This document shows, piece after piece, positions 8,573 to 15,637 of a stretch of DNA of 64,000 nucleotides (position 1 is the stretch's first letter; every line of letters starts with the position of its first letter). The translations under genes and the position numbers were made by a program. The DNA is from Variovorax sp. CF079 (GTDB taxonomy: Bacteria > Pseudomonadota > Gammaproteobacteria > Burkholderiales > Burkholderiaceae_C): assembly GCF_900101545.1 (NCBI RefSeq), contig NZ_FMZU01000015.1, positions 1 through 64,000 of the forward strand, given 5' to 3'. The notes under the pieces are model-generated. The model saw nothing but the letters and a program-made list of their open reading frames with translations. It did no database searches and was not told where the DNA came from.

Positions 8573-9668
8573 GCGGATTCGTCAGCGCCAGCGGCTCGAG
8601 GAAGCTGGCCAGCTCCTCGTCGGCTATCGGCGTCAGCGGCAGACCGAAAACGTCCTGCAGGCGCGCCACGAGGGCTTGCGCCCACAAGGCGTTCCACACC
8701 AGCCCCGAATGGCGATCTGCCAGCAGGGCGTTGCGGGGATCATCGCCAATCGTGTTCGTCACGTGCAGCGTCGAACCGATCGCCACCGTCTTGTAGTCCG
8801 GCTTGCCATCGGCGCTGCGTGATCCCCAGTGGGCCTGGAACCACGCGAGATCGTCGAAATAAGCCAGGCGCGGGTCGCTGTCGGCCAGCCGGCGGATGGC
8901 GGCATTGAAGCCGTCGAGCGCAGTCCCGATGTTCGTGGTTTCGGCTGCCGACTGCCATCGATCGAAGTTGGCGGGATCGTCCGCTTCGTTGCCGATGCCC
9001 ACCAGCAGGATGCGCGTCGAAGGGTGCGAAGCATGGATCAACGCGACCGCCGCGCCGATCTCGCCGGCGCAATAGGCCGTGGCGGCACGCAGTTCAGGCG
9101 CGGAAGGGTCGCGCGCCTGGAGATCCAGCAGGCCACCCCAGTTGTTGAGGCCGATGCGGATCACCACCACGCCGCGCATCCAGCGCTCGGGCTCCTCGTC
9201 CATCAGTGCGACGAGGCGTGGCGCCTGGCGAAACCGGCCGCCCATGAGGTTCTTGCAGGCCGCCCCGGAGTTCGCGAAGTTGTAGAAATAGTCCTCCTTC
9301 TTCGGCGCCCGGCCGCCGCGCAGGCCCAGCCACTCGCGCGCCTGGGCCACGACGCCGGGCCGGCCCCAGAGAACCCACGGCCCGAGGTCCAGCTGCTGCC
9401 CGCGCAGGCGCGCGAGCACCTCGGTCCACTGGAAGGCGCGCGAACGCCATGCGCCGCCGCGCTCGGTCGTATCAGCGGGAAACCAGGCATGGTCCTGGTA
9501 GGAGTGGCTGTTCGAATCGCCCAGCACCGCGAGCGGGATCGCCTCGGAAGACAGGGGACGATGCGGGGGATCGGGCGGCATGCCGTCGCTCCAGAGGGTC
9601 AACGTGAGCAGCGCGGCCGCGACGAGCAGCGCAAGCGCCAGGACGGCAATGCGGGCGCTGCGCTTCAC
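8553..9668 (-). CDS. membrane-anchored SGNH/GDSL-like hydrolase
   Basis: A 371-residue protein starting with one hydrophobic segment (residues 6-26), likely a signal anchor, followed by a SGNH-type domain. Block I is GDSNS with Ser52 as nucleophile, and IGLNNWGG supplies the block III Asn. The block V Asp-His pair is not obvious to me, with LHVTNTIGDD and DRHSG as candidates. I chose the GTG at 9668, just before the KRSARIAVLALALL segment; it follows the tusA stop by 10 bases, making this the last gene of the cysM-NUDIX-tusA unit. Related proteins de-acylate polysaccharides or lipids; the substrate is unknown. Confidence 0.72.
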   Translation of the reverse strand: MKRSARIAVLALALLVAAALLTLTLWSDGMPPDPPHRPLSSEAIPLAVLGDSNSHSYQDHAWFPADTTERGGAWRSRAFQWTEVLARLRGQQLDLGPWVLWGRPGVVAQAREWLGLRGGRAPKKEDYFYNFANSGAACKNLMGGRFRQAPRLVALMDEEPERWMRGVVVIRIGLNNWGGLLDLQARDPSAPELRAATAYCAGEIGAAVALIHASHPSTRILLVGIGNEADDPANFDRWQSAAETTNIGTALDGFNAAIRRLADSDPRLAYFDDLAWFQAHWGSRSADGKPDYKTVAIGSTLHVTNTIGDDPRNALLADRHSGLVWNALWAQALVARLQDVFGLPLTPIADEELASFLEPLALTNPPRAPGS

Positions 9669-9678
9669 GGCGGCACCG

Positions 9679-9906
9679 TCAGCGGCGGCGCAGCACGTGG
9701 ATGAAATCGGTGCCGACGGTCTGCTGCTCGACCAGGTCGTTGCCGGTCTGGCGCGCAAAAGCCTGGAAATCGCGCACCGAGCCCGGATCCGTGGACACCA
9801 CCTTCAGCAATTGGCCGCTCTGCATCTCGTTGAGCGATTTCTTGGCCTTCAGGATGGGCAGCGGACAGTTGAGTCCGCGGGTGTCGATTTCTTTGTGGAT
9901 GTCCAT
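9679..9906 (-). CDS. tusA: TusA/SirA-family sulfur carrier protein
   Basis: A 75-residue TusA-family protein with the hallmark CPxP motif as GLNCPLPILKAKK (Cys14). In the family this Cys carries persulfide sulfur, for example to the 2-thiouridine tRNA pathway or to molybdoenzyme maturation. The frame is open far upstream, but the ATG at 9906 gives the family's normal length. The position one gene below cysM, in the same direction, fits sulfur transfer. True TusA and other SirA-like paralogues (YedF, YeeD) cannot be fully separated from sequence alone. Confidence 0.85.
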   Translation of the reverse strand: MDIHKEIDTRGLNCPLPILKAKKSLNEMQSGQLLKVVSTDPGSVRDFQAFARQTGNDLVEQQTVGTDFIHVLRRR

Positions 9907-9947
9907 CGCCTTGTCCTGTCCTTGAAGCTGCGTCGATTCTAGGCAGC

Positions 9948-10490
9948 TCATTCGGCCACGGGGGTTGCCGGCCGCGGCCAGTCCATGAACTGGGGTTCGT
10001 GTCCGCGCGTGCGCAGCCAGTCGGCCAGCGCGTAGCCGGTGCCGGCCGGCCAGCACTTGAGGGTGCCGAGTTCGTAGAGCCGGTAATCGACCAGTTCCGG
10101 CGACAGGCGCACCTCGCCATCGGCCACCGCGTGGTAGGCAATGATCACCTGATTCATGCGCTGGAAGTCGTACACGCCGACCAGGTTCAGCGCGCTGGCG
10201 TCGAGGTTCGTCTCTTCCTTGATCTCGCGCGCGATGCCCTCCTGCGGCGTCTCGCCGGCCTCCATGAAGCCTGTGATCAGCGCATACATCTTGTGCGGCC
10301 ACGCGGCATTGCGCGCCAGCAGCACCTGGCCGCGGTACTCGATGATCGCGGCCAGCACCGGCGTCGGGTTGTTCCAGTGGGTCCAGCCGCAGGACGGGCA
10401 GCGCAGGCGCGACTTCGGCCCGCCGTCCTCGGCCAGTTCGATGTGCGCCAGCGGCGTGGCGCAGGCCGGGCAGAACTTGTGCTCGGACAT
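9948..10490 (-). CDS. zinc-ribbon NUDIX hydrolase
   Basis: A 180-residue NUDIX pyrophosphohydrolase. An N-terminal zinc ribbon (CPAC at about 7-10 and CPSC at 31-34) precedes the Nudix box, seen as GFMEAGETPQEGIAREIKEE with its REIKEE metal ligands. This layout resembles NudC-type NADH pyrophosphatases and mRNA-decapping enzymes, although NudC is usually about 260 residues, so a different short zinc-ribbon subfamily is more likely. The ATG at 10490 begins the ribbon and lies 7 bases after the cysM stop, placing it in the cysM unit. Confidence 0.88.
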   Translation of the reverse strand: MSEHKFCPACATPLAHIELAEDGGPKSRLRCPSCGWTHWNNPTPVLAAIIEYRGQVLLARNAAWPHKMYALITGFMEAGETPQEGIAREIKEETNLDASALNLVGVYDFQRMNQVIIAYHAVADGEVRLSPELVDYRLYELGTLKCWPAGTGYALADWLRTRGHEPQFMDWPRPATPVAE

Positions 10491-10497
10491 GGCGCGT

Positions 10498-11400
10498 TCA
10501 GGCGGGAAACACGCCGGTGGAGAGGTAGCGGTCGCCGCGGTCGCAGACCACGAAGACGATGGTCGCGTTCTCGACCGTCCTGGCGATCTCCAGCGCCACC
10601 CACAGCGCCCCGGCGGACGAAATGCCCGCGAAGATGCCCTCCTCGCGCGCGAGCCGGCGGCACATCTCCTCGGCATTGTCCTGGCTCACATGGACCAGCT
10701 GGTCGACGCGGCTGGGCTCGTAGATCTTGGGCAGGTACTCCTCCGGCCACTTGCGGATGCCCGGGATGCGCGAGCCTTCCTCGGGCTGCGCGCCGATGAT
10801 GCGTACTTCGCGGTTCTTCTCCTTCAGGAAGTGCGAGACGCCGGTGATGGTGCCGGTAGTCCCCATCGCACTCACGAAGTGCGTGATGCGTCCGCCCGTG
10901 TCGGCCCAGACCTCGGGGCCCGTGGTCTCGTAGTGGATGCGCGGGTTGTCGGGGTTGGCGAACTGGTCGAGCACGCGGCCCTTGCCCTGCGCCACCATCT
11001 GCTCAGCCAGGTCGCGCGCGTATTCCATGCCGCCGCTCTTCGGCGTCAGAACGAGTTCGGCGCCGAAGGCCTTCATGGTCTGCGCGCGTTCGACCGACAG
11101 GTCCTCCGGCATGATCAGCACCATGCGGTAGCCCTTGATGGCCGCCGCCATCGCGAGCGCGATGCCGGTGTTGCCCGAGGTCGCCTCGATCAGCGTGTCG
11201 CCGGGCTTGATCTCGCCGCGCTCCTCGGCCCGCTTGATCATCGAAAGCGCCGGCCGGTCCTTGACCGAGCCGGCCGGGTTGTTGCCTTCGAGCTTGGCCA
11301 GGATCACGTTGCCGCGCTTCGCGTTGGCGGCCGCGTCGATGCGCTGCAGCGCGACCAGCGGCGTCTTGCCGATCGCGTCTTCAATCGTCGGATATTGCAT
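10498..11400 (-). CDS. cysM: cysteine synthase B (O-acetylserine sulfhydrylase)
   Basis: PLP-dependent enzyme making cysteine from O-acetylserine and sulfide or thiosulfate. The 300-residue protein shows the PLP lysine in NPAGSVKDRPAL, the substrate loop EATSGNTG and the glycine-rich phosphate loop GTTGTITG. The sequence MQYPTIEDAIGKTPLV and the charged EYLPKIYEPSRVD segment favour CysM over CysK. The ATG at 11400 starts the conserved N-terminus and lies 41 bases from the divergent tRNA-Leu gene, so promoters for both must share that gap; an 11-base dyad (GGCAC-T-GTGCC, 11405-11415) lies in it. Confidence 0.93.
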   Translation of the reverse strand: MQYPTIEDAIGKTPLVALQRIDAAANAKRGNVILAKLEGNNPAGSVKDRPALSMIKRAEERGEIKPGDTLIEATSGNTGIALAMAAAIKGYRMVLIMPEDLSVERAQTMKAFGAELVLTPKSGGMEYARDLAEQMVAQGKGRVLDQFANPDNPRIHYETTGPEVWADTGGRITHFVSAMGTTGTITGVSHFLKEKNREVRIIGAQPEEGSRIPGIRKWPEEYLPKIYEPSRVDQLVHVSQDNAEEMCRRLAREEGIFAGISSAGALWVALEIARTVENATIVFVVCDRGDRYLSTGVFPA

Positions 11401-11414
11401 GGAAGGCACTGTGC

Positions 11415-11420
11415 CATAAT
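11415..11420 (+). promoter_or_regulatory. candidate -10 box for tRNA-Leu
   Basis: CATAAT lies 21 bases before the mature tRNA 5' end, matching TATAAT at five of six positions. No convincing -35 at the right spacing was found. Confidence 0.4.
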
Positions 11421-11441
11421 TTTGAGCTGCCTTCCTTCCGT

Positions 11442-11526
11442 GCCCGGGTGGTGAAATTGGTAGACGCAGGGGACTCAAAATCCCCCACCGAAAGGTGTGC
11501 CGGTTCGATTCCGGCCCCGGGCACCA
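11442..11526 (+). tRNA. tRNA-Leu (anticodon CAA)
   Basis: An 85-base class II tRNA. The acceptor stem GCCCGGG (11442-11448) pairs with CCCGGGC (11516-11522), followed by discriminator A and an encoded CCA (11524-11526). The anticodon stem GGGGA/TCCCC encloses the loop CTCAAAA, giving anticodon CAA, which reads UUG. The long variable arm (CACCGAAAGGTG) and T loop TTCGATT complete a leucine-type fold. No integrase or duplicated 3' end follows, so it is not an occupied attachment site here. Confidence 0.97.
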
Positions 11527-11718
11527 TGGCTTCTCGCCATGCATCTCATTCGTGGACCCGGCAGAGACATTCGCGCACGCGTGTCAGCCGCAGCCGACGC
11601 CCGCAGACCGGATGAATCCGGACAAGACATCCGCACCGGGGCCGACGAGGCGGTCAGCCGCGGGCTGCTGGCTTCCAGGGCCGTGAACGCCTATACCTTC
11701 AAGCATTGGAGGCGCGCC

Positions 11719-11874
11719 ATGGACAAGATCATTCTGGATTCGGCAGGAGTGGGTTGGGGCTACGAATGCCTCGGGCTGAATGGCTCGAGGATCTTCACCA
11801 ACAGCCAGGCCGAAGCCCACTTCTGGCATTCGCTCGGTTATGTGGTGCTTCACTATTCGCATTGGGCGACGTGA
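11719..11874 (+). CDS. small hypothetical protein downstream of tRNA-Leu
   Basis: A possible 51-residue protein, starting MDKIILDSAGVGWGYECLG and ending in a His/Tyr/Trp-rich tail. Support is a strong GGAGG 6 bases before the ATG (11708-11712) and a composition that looks protein-like (Trp-rich, few Arg), unlike shadow frames in this GC-rich DNA. I do not recognise it. The region 11527-12047 is the longest stretch without a recognised gene: 11527-11718 holds nothing I can name, and 11875-12047 has only an unconvincing 38-codon frame at 11908. Confidence 0.38.
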   Translation: MDKIILDSAGVGWGYECLGLNGSRIFTNSQAEAHFWHSLGYVVLHYSHWAT

Positions 11875-12047
11875 GCCATCGCATCGGGAATGCATAAAGA
11901 GAAAGCCATGCTCATCGTCATGACAAGAATCCCTTCCGTGCAGGATCCTCGCATCGTGATTGCGTGCATCCGCGCATGCGTCTGGGCCGGCGTCGAAGGC
12001 CGGCCGTTCTGCATGCTGCGGTGAATCGGCGCTTGCCTCTTCCGACT

Positions 12048-12413
12048 TCAATCGTCCCGATCGTCCCAATCCCGACGGTGGTGATGACGGTACCCGTGGC
12101 GGTAGCCGGGGCCGTAGTACACCGGCGCGGGCGGCCCGTAATACACGGGTGCGGGACGGTAGTACACAGGCGGGGGCGGACGGTAATACACAGGCGGCGC
12201 GGGCTGGTAGTAGACCGGTGCGGGGCGCGAATAGACGGGGGCGGGTTCGTAGTAAACCGGACCAGGTTCGGCCACGCCGATGGCCAGGCCTGGTGCATTG
12301 ACACCCACTGACCAGCTCACACCCGCATTGGCCGAAGCTGCGGCGAAGAGCGCCGCGGCTGCCACGGCACCGGCCGCGGCGTACTTGAAGAAGACAGAAC
12401 GGTTGAGGTTCAC
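12048..12413 (-). CDS. secreted PXPV/YY-repeat protein with His-rich tail
   Basis: A 121-residue protein with a Sec signal peptide (NRSVFFKYAAAGAVAAAALF, cleavage near ANA-G) followed by about 45 residues of PVYY-type repeats, seven in tandem with Pro, Ala, Arg or Gly linkers, and a charged tail RHGYRHHHRRDWDDRDD that could bind metal. This matches the PXPV repeat proteins common in Burkholderiales, whose function is unknown. I use the GTG at 12413 because AGGAG sits 6 bases upstream and it gives a complete signal peptide. It probably acts in the periplasm or on the surface. Confidence 0.75.
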   Translation of the reverse strand: MNLNRSVFFKYAAAGAVAAAALFAAASANAGVSWSVGVNAPGLAIGVAEPGPVYYEPAPVYSRPAPVYYQPAPPVYYRPPPPVYYRPAPVYYGPPAPVYYGPGYRHGYRHHHRRDWDDRDD

Positions 12414-12535
12414 AAGGACTCCTGAGGACGGGCGAATACCGCCCATGTCCACCAACCAACGCGCCAACCGCAGCGGAAGTGGACTGTCCCGACGGTGAAG
12501 ATCGTTGCCAAACGTCACAGCAGGGATTGCGGCGC

Positions 12536-13006
12536 TCAGCCCGTGTACGGGCCTTTGACTTCGCCCCAGCCCCATTTCGGCATCGGCGCATGCGCATCGA
12601 CCGTGGCGCCCGGTTGCGAATTGATGACGGCCAGGCGCGAGCCCCATTCCAGGTAGCCGACCAGCGCGGATCGGAATTCGGGGTCGTCGGGCATGCCCAG
12701 TTCGTCGGCCGTTTCCAGCAGCAGGCTCACCCAGCGGCGCCGCTGGGCCTGCGTGAGATGGCGGCCCAAGTGCTGCCGGATCATGTGCGGATGGCCTCCG
12801 TGCCGTTCGGAATACGAGGTCGGCCCGCCGAGCACCTCCGCCAGGAAGGCCGCGACATGCGAAGGATGGTCCGCCCCCATGTGCGCGAACACAGGTCCGA
12901 GCAGTTCGTCGCCACGCACCTGCTCGTAGAAGCGCGTCGTCAGGCGGTTCAGGGCATCGATGCCGCCGAGCCATTCGTAGAGGCTTGGAATTCCTTGATC
13001 CGGCAT
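12536..13006 (-). CDS. group II truncated hemoglobin
   Basis: A 156-residue protein with a two-over-two globin: the N-terminus SLYEWLGGIDALNRLTTRFY fits the A-B helices, and HGGHPHMIRQHLGRHLTQ contains the conserved E/F region and proximal His of group II (GlbO/YjbI) globins. These bind haem and oxygen, and in the family take part in oxygen, NO or peroxide chemistry. The ATG at 13006 begins the domain; the C-terminal 25 residues extend past the globin fold. It starts 19 bases after the LuxR-type gene and is probably in its operon. Confidence 0.88.
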   Translation of the reverse strand: MPDQGIPSLYEWLGGIDALNRLTTRFYEQVRGDELLGPVFAHMGADHPSHVAAFLAEVLGGPTSYSERHGGHPHMIRQHLGRHLTQAQRRRWVSLLLETADELGMPDDPEFRSALVGYLEWGSRLAVINSQPGATVDAHAPMPKWGWGEVKGPYTG

Positions 13007-13025
13007 GTCCGTGTCCCGAAAAAAT

Positions 13026-13391
13026 TCAAAGATGAATGACGCCGAGCCGGGCCGCCTGCGTGACGGCGTCGGTGCGGCCCGTGGCATCGAGCTTGTCGAT
13101 CAGCGAACCGACATGGAATTTTGCCGTGTGCACCGAGATGCCCAGACGCCGCGCGATGGCCTTGTTGGAGGCGCCTTCAGCCACCAGGGCCAGCACCTCG
13201 AGTTCGCGCGGGGTCAACACCGAATCCACTGCCTCGCCGTGCTCCACCGCCTCGGAAGGATGGACCAGTACGACATCGGCGGCCTCTCCGCGCTCGGCCA
13301 GGCGCAGGTCCGGCGCGGCTGCCAGGGCGGCAGCGAGCCGTTGCGCCAACTCGGCGTCGTCGATCTCGATCGCGACCACGATCGGTTTCAT
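13026..13391 (-). CDS. short LuxR/NarL-type HTH regulator
   Basis: A 121-residue protein whose C-terminal half (about 58-121) is a LuxR/NarL DNA-binding domain: LTPRELEVLALVAEGASNKA followed by ARRLGISVHTAKFHVGSLIDKL. The first 50 residues resemble a shrunken receiver domain (KPIVVAIEIDDAELA) but lack room for a full fold and a clear phospho-acceptor Asp. It therefore may respond to a partner protein rather than a kinase. The start at 13391 is 14 bases from the stop of the HtrA-like gene, which suggests the two are co-translated and may work together. Confidence 0.85.
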   Translation of the reverse strand: MKPIVVAIEIDDAELAQRLAAALAAAPDLRLAERGEAADVVLVHPSEAVEHGEAVDSVLTPRELEVLALVAEGASNKAIARRLGISVHTAKFHVGSLIDKLDATGRTDAVTQAARLGVIHL

Positions 13392-13405
13392 CGCGCGGCT
13401 TTCGT

Positions 13406-14290
13406 TCAATCGGCTGGCCTTTCGCCCACGGTGAGTTGGACTTCGACCGGCTCGCCCGCGCGCTGGAGCGACAGCGTGAGGACCGAGCCTACGCTCGCTG
13501 GACCGAGTGCGCGCAGCAGCAGTTGCACGCTGCGGATAGGCTCGCCGTTCACGGCCACGATGATGTCGCCCTGATGGATGCCGGCCGCCGCACCGGGCCC
13601 CTGCTCCGCCACGCCCATGACCATCGCGCCGACGCTGGCGTGACTCACCTTCACCGGCTGCAGGCTCAGGCCAAGATAGCCGCGCGGCATGCGGCCATGG
13701 GCCGCGAGCTGCGCAGCCACGCGCTCGATGGTCGGCGCTGGAATGACCAGCACGCGCCGCCGCGGGCCGAACACCGACATGCCGATGACGCCGCCCTTCG
13801 CATTGAGCACCACGCCGCCTTCGGCGCTGGGCCGCAAGCGCAGGTCGAGCTCGACCCTGGCGTCGATCTCGCCGCCGCGCAGGCTGCGCCAGCCCGGGCC
13901 GGCCAGCGAGACGATGCCGCTCGCGCAAAGCGGCACGCCTTCACGCGAACCGACTGCGAGCACGAACTCGCCGGCGCGCGTCGTTGAATTGTCGAGCGTC
14001 AACTGCGGAGCTTCCGCACCTTCGAAGCGAAGCAGCGCGATGTCGGTGGTGGGGTCGCGGCCGGCCACCTTGGCGGCGACGGTCGTGCCGCCGGGCAGCG
14101 TGATCTCAACCTCCTCGTCTTCGGGCAGCGCTTCTTCCGAGGAGACGATGCATCCGGGTCGCCAGACGAAACCGCTGGCGCGCGTGCGCCGCGTGTGCAC
14201 CGCGACCACGCTGCGCGCTGCGTCGGCGACCATGTCGGCCATCGCCGCAGACAGTTGTTCGAGGGGCGGCAAGGAAACAGTGTTCGACAT
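13406..14290 (-). CDS. HtrA-like protein with degenerate protease site plus PDZ domain
   Basis: A 294-residue protein built like DegP/HtrA: a trypsin-like domain (about 20-195) and one PDZ domain (about 205-290, GYLGLSLQPV, GDIIVAVNGEPI). The catalytic triad is broken. The TNNHV segment reads SSEEA, placing Glu53 at the His position; Asp83 is kept in TTDIALL; and GNSGG reads SAEGG, placing Glu157 at the Ser. There is no signal peptide, so it should be cytoplasmic. I chose the ATG at 14290 for its GGAG at 6 bases. It is probably a peptide-binding or scaffolding pseudoprotease. Confidence 0.85.
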   Translation of the reverse strand: MSNTVSLPPLEQLSAAMADMVADAARSVVAVHTRRTRASGFVWRPGCIVSSEEALPEDEEVEITLPGGTTVAAKVAGRDPTTDIALLRFEGAEAPQLTLDNSTTRAGEFVLAVGSREGVPLCASGIVSLAGPGWRSLRGGEIDARVELDLRLRPSAEGGVVLNAKGGVIGMSVFGPRRRVLVIPAPTIERVAAQLAAHGRMPRGYLGLSLQPVKVSHASVGAMVMGVAEQGPGAAAGIHQGDIIVAVNGEPIRSVQLLLRALGPASVGSVLTLSLQRAGEPVEVQLTVGERPAD

Positions 14291-14364
14291 GAAGATCTCC
14301 AAAGACGCTTGCATTGTCGAAATCCCTGCACCGCGCGCCAACTGCCCGGTTGGGCAGGCAGCGG

Positions 14365-15618
14365 CTAGATCGTTGCTTCGACAGCCGAGGCGCGCCGCTC
14401 CCGCGTCACCCAATTGAACAGCGGGGTCGCCATCAGCGTGGTGATGATCGCCATCAGCACCAGGATCGAGAACAGCCCCGGCAGGATCACGCCGGCATGC
14501 AGCCCGATGTTGATGATGATGAGTTCCATCAGCCCGCGCGCGTTCATCAGCGAACCGATCGCGAGCGCATCGCGCTGGCTTTCGCCCGACATGCGCGCCG
14601 CGGCCCAGCAGGCGATGCCCTTGCCGCAGAACGATGCGGCGAGGATCGCGATCGCGCCGAGCATGATGCCGGGCTCGAACAGCACCGCCAGCCGCGTGTT
14701 GAGCCCCGAGTAGGTGAAGAACATCGGCAACAGGAAGATCACGACGAAGGGCTGCAATTGCGCACGCAGCTTTTCGGTGAGCGCGCCGCGCGGCAGCACC
14801 GCGCCCAGCAGGAAGCCGCCGAAAACCGCGTGGATGCCGATGGCGTCCATCGCGAAGGCGCTCAGGCAGAAGAGCACCAGCACGATGGCCAGCAGCGACG
14901 AACTTAGCGGCGCATCGGGCCGCACATGCGCAGCCAGGCGCTTGAGCAGGCGCGAGCCGATGAACACCATGAAGAGCGCATAGGCCACGCCGCCGCCGAT
15001 CGCCGCATAGGCGCCGCCCCAGGAACCGCCGAAGCTCGCCAGCACCACGGCCAGGATGCACCAGGCCGCCGCATCGTCGACCGCGCCGGCGGTAAGTGCG
15101 AGCGTACCCAGCGAGGTGCCGGCCAGGCCGCGCTCGTGGATGATGCGCGCCAGCATCGGAAAGGCCGTGATCGCGATCGCGGCGCCGAGGAACAGCGAGG
15201 CCTCGAGCGGCTTGGCGCGCGCCGAGAACAACCCGGGGATGTCGTGCAGCCACGGCACCAGCGCAAAAGCCAGCACGAAGGGCACGAGGATGCCGGCCGC
15301 CGACACCGAGGCGGCGCTCCTGAAGCGGCTCTTGAAGTGATCGGCGCGGAACTCGGTACCGACCAGGAACATGTACATGCCCACGCCCAGCTGGCCGCCC
15401 ACGTAGAGCATGCTCAGTGTTTCCTTGGGAAACAGCGCGCGCTGCGCCTCGGGGAAGAAGAGCCCGAACAGCGAGGGGCCGAGCATCACGCCCGCGATCA
15501 TCTCGCCCACCACCTGCGGCTGGCCGATCTTCTGCGCCAGGCGGCCCACGAGCTGGCAGACTGTGATGATGACGGCGACCTGCAGGAAGAAGTAGACGGA
15601 GAGCTGGGTGGTCGGCAT
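14365..15618 (-). CDS. CPA2-family cation:proton antiporter
   Basis: A 417-residue inner-membrane protein with about 12 hydrophobic segments and the Na+/H+ exchanger fold. Family motifs include VGEMIAGVMLGPSLFG near residue 38 and AGAVDDAAAW near 188, which holds the paired Asp residues of the ion site. It lacks the cytoplasmic TrkA-N/RCK domain of KefB/KefC, so gating by nucleotide or glutathione is not expected from this chain alone. Exchange of K+ or Na+ for protons is the family role. The epimerase gene ends 19 bases upstream and the HtrA-like gene begins 74 bases downstream. Confidence 0.9.
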   Translation of the reverse strand: MPTTQLSVYFFLQVAVIITVCQLVGRLAQKIGQPQVVGEMIAGVMLGPSLFGLFFPEAQRALFPKETLSMLYVGGQLGVGMYMFLVGTEFRADHFKSRFRSAASVSAAGILVPFVLAFALVPWLHDIPGLFSARAKPLEASLFLGAAIAITAFPMLARIIHERGLAGTSLGTLALTAGAVDDAAAWCILAVVLASFGGSWGGAYAAIGGGVAYALFMVFIGSRLLKRLAAHVRPDAPLSSSLLAIVLVLFCLSAFAMDAIGIHAVFGGFLLGAVLPRGALTEKLRAQLQPFVVIFLLPMFFTYSGLNTRLAVLFEPGIMLGAIAILAASFCGKGIACWAAARMSGESQRDALAIGSLMNARGLMELIIINIGLHAGVILPGLFSILVLMAIITTLMATPLFNWVTRERRASAVEATI

Positions 15619-15637
15619 GGAATCCCTCGGAAACGGG

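Noticed and set aside
11908..12024. 38-codon plus-strand frame before the PXPV gene
   Set aside because: Weak ribosome-binding site and no protein-like composition; kept only as a note in the gap description.
11442..12047. tRNA-Leu as an integration site of a mobile element
   Set aside because: No integrase, no duplicated tRNA 3' end and no composition change downstream.
12120..12260. Short tandem DNA repeats suggesting a CRISPR array
   Set aside because: The periodicity comes from the PVYY coding repeat, with no spacers and variable unit length; no CRISPR array was seen anywhere in the window.
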